DNA of 64,000 bases from UBA1426 sp052034085 (GTDB lineage: Bacteria > Bacillota > Clostridia > Peptostreptococcales > Anaerovoracaceae), in NCBI GenBank assembly GCA_052034085.1, contig JBPOJA010000011.1:162992-226991 (forward strand). The letters are read 5' to 3'. Below, one piece after another: positions 59,187 to 64,000 of this stretch. The notes under the pieces were generated by a model. It did no database searches. It saw only the letters and a list, made by a program, of their open reading frames with translations, and was not told where the DNA came from. The stretch's first letter is position 1, and each line of letters starts with the position of its first letter. The translations under genes were made by a program, and so were the position numbers.

Positions 59187-60287
59187 CTAAGTGTCCTTAC
59201 GCAATATATCTACATAATCTTCATACACAAAGACTCGATTTCTTTGTACATTTTCTGTTTGCCTCAAGATTCCCAGTTCCACAAGTTTATCCACACCTTT
59301 TGCTATGGTATTGTATGTGAGACCTAAATCCTGGCTGGTTTTTTTGATTTCTATAATGGGACTTGCTTCCAAATAATTGAAAAGCCTGACTAAAGTCTTT
59401 GATTTTCCTGCAGCTTCTTTAACAGTTTTACTATTTTTTTCATGAAGCCCTGTTAATTTTTCTATGGTCGTAATTGCATCATCTGCTGACTCAACAATGC
59501 CCTTAAGGAAAAACTTAATCCAATGCTCATAATTCCCTTTGTTTCTCACTTCCATCAGTCTATCATAATATTCGATTCGGTTTCGCTTTAGATAGTAAGA
59601 AATATAGAGGCTTTCACTGCTTAGAATTTTCTGGTCCAGCAGAAAAAGATTGATTAAAAGCCTGCCAATCCTGCCATTGCCATCCAAAAAAGGGTGAATG
59701 GTTTCGAATTGATAGTGGATTAAGGCGATTTTAATAGGAGGGTCTATCTTAACAGTTGCATTGATAAATTTTTCCAAATCAGACATGGTCTCTGTCATAT
59801 CCTCCACATTTGGAGGAATATATCTGGCATCTTTTAAAGTGCTGCCTGCAGGCCCTATCCAGTTTTGGCTCCGTCGGAATTCACCCGGATTTTTTTCATC
59901 GCCCCGGACATTTCCCATCAAAAGCTTGTGTGTTTCTTTTATGAGGCGATTGCAAATCGGTAAATCATCCAGCCTTTCCCTGGCATATTTAGAAGCTTTA
60001 ATATAATTAACCACATCTTTAACATGCTGGTTGCTGTTTTCGCCAACTCTGGGATCCAAAATGTCATCCATAGTTGCCTGTGTGCCTTCAATCTGTGATG
60101 ATAAAAGAGCTTCTTTTCGCACATACATGGCTATAAACAAGTCAATATTTGGTATGTATTTTGAGGCCCCTTCCAAGGTCCCAATGCTTCTATTTGCGCC
60201 GGCTAATAAGTCCACCATCTCCAAGTCCAGCTCTATCTCCGGGTCAGGCGGCAGGGCTTTGGGTAAAAATGAAATAAGCTCAAACAA
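59187..60287 (-). CDS. Fic family protein with N-terminal inhibitory helix and C-terminal wHTH
   Basis: A 366-residue Fic enzyme, a family that adds AMP or related groups to target proteins. The complete active-site motif HPFLDGNGRIGR lies at 198-209. The inhibitory motif SSQIEG (S/T-x-x-x-E-G) at 63-68 marks a self-inhibited class II protein. The C-terminal 75 residues form a winged-helix (TSQDLGLTYNTIAKGVDKL). The start is TTG at 60287: an in-frame stop lies three codons upstream and the next ATG is at residue 24. The ribosome site is weak. A set of repeated GAAATAAG motifs overlies its start. Its target is unknown; such genes are common on mobile DNA. Confidence 0.93.
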   Translation of the reverse strand: MFELISFLPKALPPDPEIELDLEMVDLLAGANRSIGTLEGASKYIPNIDLFIAMYVRKEALLSSQIEGTQATMDDILDPRVGENSNQHVKDVVNYIKASKYARERLDDLPICNRLIKETHKLLMGNVRGDEKNPGEFRRSQNWIGPAGSTLKDARYIPPNVEDMTETMSDLEKFINATVKIDPPIKIALIHYQFETIHPFLDGNGRIGRLLINLFLLDQKILSSESLYISYYLKRNRIEYYDRLMEVRNKGNYEHWIKFFLKGIVESADDAITTIEKLTGLHEKNSKTVKEAAGKSKTLVRLFNYLEASPIIEIKKTSQDLGLTYNTIAKGVDKLVELGILRQTENVQRNRVFVYEDYVDILRKDT

Positions 60288-60329
60288 ATCTTGCTCTTAT
60301 TTCATATTGTGCCATATTTCTGAAATAAG
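60271..60329 (-). promoter_or_regulatory. Operator-like repeats over the fic start
   Basis: CTTATTTCA (60296-60304) and TGAAATAAG (60321-60329) form a 9-bp inverted repeat separated by 16 bp, and a third GAAATAAG copy lies at 60271-60278. They cover a plausible promoter and the TTG start. The winged-helix at the end of the Fic protein could bind here for autoregulation. Confidence 0.45.
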
Positions 60330-60418
60330 CAAAGAGCTGCTTTCACATTCCAGAGAAATGGTCTTATGACACTGTCATTTTTTGACTGGAAAGCAATAAT
60401 AGATATAATTAAATTGAT

Positions 60419-60520
60419 GTGAAAACAATGAATTTAGATGTAGTCGCCGGACCGCTGAAAGAAGACAGTATATTGACTATAGAAAAAAGGATACGGTTAT
60501 ATGAAGCATAGAGACATCCA
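60419..60520 (+). repeat. 102-bp direct repeat, copy 1
   Basis: Matches 63040-63141 with 5 mismatches and no gaps. Both copies start GTGAA and end CATCCA/TATCCA. They flank the DUF7309-like and DUF4143-type genes. Confidence 0.93.
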
Positions 60521-60589
60521 GCTGCTGAAAAAATTGCACAAAAAGAGGCCCCCTCACTAAAAGAACGAGTCACGAAATTATTGGAATAA
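60428..60589 (+). pseudogene. Broken small ORF within repeat copy 1
   Basis: From ATG 60428 the frame codes MNLDVVAGPLKEDSILTIEK and seven more residues to an in-frame TAG at 60509, then continues open for 25 codons (RHPAAEKIAQKEAPSLKERV...) to TAA at 60587. It looks like a short gene interrupted by a stop. The second copy (ATG 63049) carries the same TAG and then diverges. I do not recognise the product, and no ribosome site is strong. Confidence 0.35.
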
Positions 60590-60602
60590 TTTATGGCCGT
60601 TT

Positions 60603-61616
60603 TTACATGCCTTTTAAGTTGAATATAAAATCATCAATCGTTTTAAGCTTTTTGACAAACTTAAGTTTTATCCCACAAAGCTCACAAACTGAACCCAAGA
60701 TTGCTTCTACAATGGGGTTGGATACTCTTACCTCTTTTGGAGCGCCTAGCGTGTAGATAAAATCAATAAGGGCGTATAACAAATTAAGCATGGGATCTTC
60801 ATCAGGTTCATTCATATCACACTTGAGAATCATTCCTGTATTCGCATCCGCCAATATGCCCGCTGTGGGGATAGCAGGCTTTTTATACTTCTTATCTGCC
60901 ACCGCAACTCCCATAGGACCTGCATCTGCTTCCAGTACCATATTGCTTTTGGGAGCTTTTTTCAGGTCGTTTATTAGCTCTTCATCGCTTATCTCAATCC
61001 CTTCAAAAATGTAGTAATCAAATGGAAGACGCCATTCTCTATACTCTCTTTCTTTTTTATCTTTTGAAAAAATGGCTAAAAACATTTTACCATTGTCAAA
61101 ATCCACCGGGATATCATTTTCCTTATAGTAAGTGAAAGCTATTTCCAAATTTTGCAGGTGCTCTGTCATTCGCAAAACTTCTTCTTTGTCTAAATTGTAT
61201 GGCTGATAACCGGGCTCATTTGACATGAAATACATCCAATTGTTTTTTCCCCGATATTGATAACCCAGGTCCTTTATTATTTTACACTGTTCCTTGGATA
61301 ATTCCTCCCGGTTCCCCCAATAGCAAGTTAAGTTGTGCTGATTGTATATAGCATAATCAAAAGATATGTTCATATCTTCATGCATCAGCAAAAGCATGAA
61401 GCTGTTAAAGGCTTCGTAACCTTCATAGACAGCTATGGCATAGCATTCATTGTTTTTTCCCATCACGCTATAAAAAACTGTTTCTTCCGGTTTGTCTCCC
61501 ACTAAAACACCAATAAGATCCATGTCCCATAAAGTTTTCCATGGCTCTAAGGCTTGAATTCTTGTAGCTACCTCATATAAAACTTTCCATTCTTCAAGAT
61601 TTGCTTCTTTTCTCAT
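60603..61616 (-). CDS. DUF7309/DUF6930-like protein of unknown function
   Basis: A 337-residue soluble protein. The N-terminal part (EEWKVLYEVATRIQALEPWK, then VFYSVMGKNNECYAIAVYEG) resembles DUF7309, and the C-terminal part (TAGILADANTGMILKCDM, VSNPIVEAILGSVCELCGI) resembles DUF6930. These names come from memory of the patterns and carry no known biochemical function. GGAGATACTA precedes the ATG. It follows the DUF4143-type ATPase by 25 bp and probably shares its transcript. The pair lies between the two 102-bp direct repeats. Confidence 0.7.
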   Translation of the reverse strand: MRKEANLEEWKVLYEVATRIQALEPWKTLWDMDLIGVLVGDKPEETVFYSVMGKNNECYAIAVYEGYEAFNSFMLLLMHEDMNISFDYAIYNQHNLTCYWGNREELSKEQCKIIKDLGYQYRGKNNWMYFMSNEPGYQPYNLDKEEVLRMTEHLQNLEIAFTYYKENDIPVDFDNGKMFLAIFSKDKKEREYREWRLPFDYYIFEGIEISDEELINDLKKAPKSNMVLEADAGPMGVAVADKKYKKPAIPTAGILADANTGMILKCDMNEPDEDPMLNLLYALIDFIYTLGAPKEVRVSNPIVEAILGSVCELCGIKLKFVKKLKTIDDFIFNLKGM

Positions 61617-61641
61617 TAGTATCTCCTATTCTACATTGCCA

Positions 61642-62916
61642 TTATGGTCCCAAAGCTGTAATGGGGACCACATAAACTCCGTTTTCCAGCTGATAAGCGG
61701 CATTAGTCAGGCCTGAAATTACACAAGATAGCAAAGGAGTCTTCCCTCCTTCTTCGGCTATGGCCTTACTGATTTTAACCAAATTATCTCCGGCTGCCTC
61801 TGCCTGACTTGCCCCAAGCTTAACTTCAAATGCGCACCAATTTCCGTCAGAAAGTTCTATGATTGCATCAATCTCATTATTATTATAGTCCTGATAATGA
61901 TACACCTGGGCTCCAAAAGATTCGGCATATATCTTTAAATCACGAATACACAAGGACTCAAACAAAAAGCCCAAACTTTCCAGGTCATTGATCAGTTTTT
62001 CCGGTGTCGCATTGAGCAAGGCTGCAGCCAGGGAAGGATCTGCAAAATGGCGTTTTTCAGCCTGTTTGACCCGGATGGAAGATCTGATATTTGATGAAAA
62101 GGGTCTTTGGTTATCTGTCAGATAAAGCCGTACAAAGAGGTCAAGATAATCAGCAATCGTGTCTTTACCTATATTTTCATCATCTACATCCTTGATATCT
62201 CTTATCAGAGTCCTGTTTGTTGCCGTTGTGCTCACATTCCTTGCAAGAGACCTAAGCAAGAGGTTTATCTTCTGTTTATCGCGCTTAATTCCATCAGTGC
62301 GATACATATCATCTTCCACAATTGCATTTAAATAATCCGCCGGCAGTAAAGCTGCATCTTCTATAGTGCCGTCCTGGTTGCCCGGCCAGCCTCCCCGGAT
62401 GATAAACTCAGTTATGGAACGAAGATCAGGAGTTTTAATCAAGGTCGGTGTAAAGGAAGCCTGGCATAGCTTCTGCAAAGAAATTTCGCCGGATGAGTGT
62501 CCCGATTCAAATAAAGACATTGGCCGCATCCTTATGCGACCAATCCTGCCGGCCCCACTGTGCATTATTCCCTTGCGCTTAGGGGTAGAAGACCCGGTTA
62601 ATATGAACTGGCCTTTTTTGCTTCGCTTGTCCACTTCATGGCGAACCGCATCCCAGATTAATGGGACTTCCTGCCATTCGTCGATGAGTCTTGGGCTTTC
62701 GCCTTCAAGGATTAAATCTGGGGAAAGTTCCGCCAACTTCCTGTTTTGGAACTGGTTAGCCGGATCGCCGACAAAAAACTCACTTTTACTGTGAAAGCCG
62801 GATGTCCAGGTTTTTCCACACCATTTGGGCCCTTCGATGCAAATCGCGCCAAAAGCCGAAAGAAACTGCTTGACCTTGGCATCAATGATACGTGGTTTGT
62901 ATAAACTTTTGTCCAT
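61642..62916 (-). CDS. AAA-type ATPase with DUF4143 nuclease-like C-terminal domain
   Basis: A 424-residue member of the large AAA_14/DUF4143 group. Walker A is EGPKWCGKTWT near residue 29, Walker B is RLIDEWQEVPLIWD near residue 77, and sensor I is FILTGSSTPK. The arginine-rich GRIGRIRMRPMSLFESGHSS is conserved. The C-terminal domain has the EIDAII...FEVKLG pattern of a restriction-endonuclease-like fold (NNEIDAIIELSDGNWCAFEVKLG in part). These genes are frequent on mobile and defence-rich DNA, but their role is unproven. GGTGAGGGA precedes the ATG. Confidence 0.88.
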   Translation of the reverse strand: MDKSLYKPRIIDAKVKQFLSAFGAICIEGPKWCGKTWTSGFHSKSEFFVGDPANQFQNRKLAELSPDLILEGESPRLIDEWQEVPLIWDAVRHEVDKRSKKGQFILTGSSTPKRKGIMHSGAGRIGRIRMRPMSLFESGHSSGEISLQKLCQASFTPTLIKTPDLRSITEFIIRGGWPGNQDGTIEDAALLPADYLNAIVEDDMYRTDGIKRDKQKINLLLRSLARNVSTTATNRTLIRDIKDVDDENIGKDTIADYLDLFVRLYLTDNQRPFSSNIRSSIRVKQAEKRHFADPSLAAALLNATPEKLINDLESLGFLFESLCIRDLKIYAESFGAQVYHYQDYNNNEIDAIIELSDGNWCAFEVKLGASQAEAAGDNLVKISKAIAEEGGKTPLLSCVISGLTNAAYQLENGVYVVPITALGP

Positions 62917-62933
62917 TCCCTCACCTCAGCACC

Positions 62934-62961
62934 ATTGTAGCACAAGCGGACTAATTTGCAA
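62934..62961 (-). promoter_or_regulatory. Promoter of the DUF4143-DUF7309 pair
   Basis: On the minus strand TTGCAA (62956-62961), a 16-bp spacer and TACAAT (62934-62939), 17 bp before the ATG. Confidence 0.6.
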
Positions 62962-63012
62962 GTTCCACAAGGACAAATTCGGGATTTTAAAAAGGACAGA
63001 TTTCAGTTTTCA

Positions 63013-63041
63013 GGGGGTCTTTCCCATTCGGGGAAAGTGGT
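63013..63041. repeat. 29-bp palindromic repeat, copy A
   Basis: Matches 63725-63753 with 2 mismatches. The core is CTTTCCC ... GGGAAAG. The two copies bracket the second 102-bp repeat and the TnpV-like gene. Confidence 0.88.
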
Positions 63042-63141
63042 GAATACAATGAATTTAGATGTAGTCGCCGGACCGCTGAAGGAAGACAGTATATTGACTA
63101 TAGAAAAAAGGATACGGTTATATGACGCATAGGGATATCCA
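63040..63141 (+). repeat. 102-bp direct repeat, copy 2
   Basis: Second copy of the repeat at 60419-60520. It also encodes the 27-residue start of the broken ORF (ATG 63049, TAG 63130). Confidence 0.93.
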
Positions 63142-63435
63142 ATTTATAATTTTGCACGAAAAGGCATATTTTAACTGAGGGTCTTGGGAAACTTCCCAAG
63201 TATTCAAGCTGATTGTCGGACAATCAGGAAACTTGCCACAAATAAAAAGCTGTCTTTTTCTTTCTGTCTATTTGGACCATTTGCTCTTCTTTTCATCAGC
63301 AGGACCCCGGGTCCCGAATATATTTATTTACAATTTTAGAAAATATTTCAAATAACATATTTCTTGGCAACAATAAATGTTATAATTGAATTAGCCATAT
63401 CCGCCAAAGCTGAGTTAGAAAACAGGAGGTATGTG
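63142..63435. other. Gene-free spacer with two adjacent palindromes
   Basis: CTTGGGAA-AC-TTCCCAAG lies at 63183-63200 and a 9-bp palindrome CTGATTGTC/GACAATCAG at 63209-63227. GGACCC/GGGTCC lies near 63301-63313. An extended -10 (TGTTATAAT, 63378-63386) stands before the TnpV-like gene. No reading frame is supported. Confidence 0.5.
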
Positions 63436-63723
63436 ATGAGTAAATTAGTCTTGGGCAAATACGGTCAAATGGCCAAACAATATCTCAAAGAAAGCCACTC
63501 AGAGAGATATCGGGAGCTGCAGTCAAACGGGGAATTGGCGGATGTCCTGCACAAGCTGGAGGAAGAGATCTTTGATCGTAAAACACTGATGGTTAATCAA
63601 ATGCTGGAGAAAAATCCGCCGCCCAATCCCAGGGACACCTACGAAAGCTACCGGCACAAACTGATGATTGAAAACATAGTGGAAGAAATAATTTTAAATG
63701 AAATGGTCTATGTTCCACGGTAG
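63436..63723 (+). CDS. TnpV-like transposon-encoded protein
   Basis: About 95 residues from the ATG at 63436, which has AGGAGG 6 bp upstream. LGKYGQMAKQYLKESHSERYRELQ and the C-terminal ENIVEEIILNEMVY follow the pattern of TnpV proteins, which occur on clostridial mobilisable transposons of the Tn4451 type (quoted in part). The middle, where TnpV usually has an LKAED-type segment, is divergent. It may bind DNA in transposition, but function is not established. It is one of few plus-strand genes and lies between the 29-bp repeats. Confidence 0.65.
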   Translation: MSKLVLGKYGQMAKQYLKESHSERYRELQSNGELADVLHKLEEEIFDRKTLMVNQMLEKNPPPNPRDTYESYRHKLMIENIVEEIILNEMVYVPR

Positions 63724-63724
63724 C

Positions 63725-63753
63725 AGGGGTCTTTCCCATTCCGGGAAAGTGGT
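63725..63753. repeat. 29-bp palindromic repeat, copy B
   Basis: Second copy of 63013-63041, starting 1 bp after the TnpV-like stop codon. The 7-bp stem CTTTCCC/GGGAAAG could also act as a 3'-end hairpin. Confidence 0.88.
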
Positions 63754-63937
63754 CCTATTTAATGAATATCATTTCTTTTCTGTGCATAGATTTGGCCACA
63801 TTTGTCGTATTATATCCGGCATCCTGCCAGCTATGGCTATGTAGATGAGTTCCGTCTTTGGCATTGCCCCACCAGGGACTTCGTTATAATATCGGATGAA
63901 ATGGTAAGATAGTATCAAAGATTAAGGAGGTTTTACC
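63754..63937. other. Spacer before the transposase
   Basis: No gene is seen. TATAAT at 63885-63890 could be a -10 for the transposase. I could not recognise the terminal inverted repeat of the insertion sequence with confidence. Confidence 0.35.
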
Positions 63938-64000
63938 ATGTCATCAAAAAATCATCGAGCTCGTTATGATGAGGAGTTTAAAAAGCAGGCTGTTCGAATG
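63938..64000 (+). CDS. IS3-type transposase OrfA, N-terminus only (runs off window)
   Basis: ATG 63938 with AAGGAGG 7 bp upstream. The 21 visible residues (RYDEEFKKQAVRM at the end) match the start of the HTH domain of IS3-family OrfA proteins, RY-x-EEFK-x-xAV. The rest lies beyond the window. Confidence 0.8.
   Translation, partial: MSSKNHRARYDEEFKKQAVRM

Larger units (their letters stand above)
59040..64000. mobile_element. Left end of an integrated element inserted in tRNA-fMet (right end outside window)
   Basis: From the tRNA scar to the window end the gene content changes abruptly: Fic protein, DUF7309-like gene, DUF4143-type ATPase, TnpV-like gene, transposase start, long gene-poor gaps and repeated sequences. 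No integrase, relaxase or phage structural gene lies in the visible part. The intact tRNA and the integrase are expected to the right of the window. The exact element type (ICE, prophage remnant or genomic island) cannot be decided. Confidence 0.65.

Noticed and set aside
59085..59327. Plus-strand 80-codon frame at the island edge
   Set aside because: Antisense to the end of the Fic gene and across its inverted repeat; no ribosome site.
60509..60511. TAG as a pyrrolysine or read-through codon
   Set aside because: No pyl genes or read-through signals are visible, both repeat copies are short and diverge afterwards; a decayed gene is simpler.

Overview
The window looks like a chromosome segment of a strictly anaerobic Gram-positive bacterium, class Clostridia (Bacillota). 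Supporting signs are formate-tetrahydrofolate ligase, a four-subunit 2-oxoacid:ferredoxin oxidoreductase, a 1409-residue 2-hydroxyacyl-CoA dehydratase activase, the Gram-positive rimP-nusA-ylxR-ylxQ-infB-rbfA gene order, dnaG-rpoD, strong AGGAGG ribosome sites, and a cell-wall-anchored adhesin. I cannot name a genus from the sequence alone. Almost every gene is on the minus strand, so transcription runs from high to low coordinates.

Layout from high to low coordinates. (1) 59.0-64.0 kb is accessory DNA: a Fic protein, a DUF7309-like gene with a DUF4143-type ATPase, a TnpV-like gene and the start of an IS3-type transposase. Its left edge is the 3' half of an initiator tRNA gene, the classic footprint of an integrated element. 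(2) 47.0-58.9 kb holds a membrane-anchored polysaccharide deacetylase, a MazG-like protein, a giant pseudokinase-ATPase-TPR-GGDEF protein, birA, a flavin reductase, an ornithine cyclodeaminase-like gene, an aminotransferase and an unknown coiled-coil protein. (3) 41.0-47.0 kb holds yhaO/yhaN-type DNA repair genes with a methyltransferase, and a YfiH protein. (4) 30.6-41.0 kb is a surface and signalling block: a secreted CAP protein under a c-di-GMP-I riboswitch, an MscS channel, a LytS-type histidine kinase, a SARP-like response regulator and a 1637-residue adhesin. (5) 29.4-30.6 kb is a plus-strand tRNA cluster (Met, Asp, His, Gln, Cys) next to a repeat-rich spacer. (6) 11.0-29.4 kb is a nearly gap-free information-processing supercluster: rimP-nusA-ylxR-ylxQ-infB-rbfA-nrnA-truB-ribF-rpsO-pnp-M16 protease-dut-dgt-dnaG-rpoD-trmK-nif3-rnpB. 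(7) 0-11.0 kb is metabolic: the activase with a YebC-family gene, then a HAD phosphatase, a P-loop ATPase, korDABC and fhs (cut by the window edge).

How the genes work together. The supercluster joins translation, RNA turnover and replication initiation, and shows several likely RNA control points: a terminator-like hairpin in the rimP leader, a leader stem before rpsO, and hairpins after rpsO and pnp. c-di-GMP is very probably a live signal here, since a diguanylate cyclase with an intact GGEEF and I-site and a c-di-GMP-I riboswitch lie 12 kb apart. The adhesin is probably controlled by the adjacent two-component system through an 11-bp direct repeat placed 8 bp from its -10 box. The fhs/kor cluster fits amino-acid or one-carbon fermentation with reduced ferredoxin as electron carrier.

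All calls come from reading the sequence. No database search or folding program was run, and residue positions are approximate.
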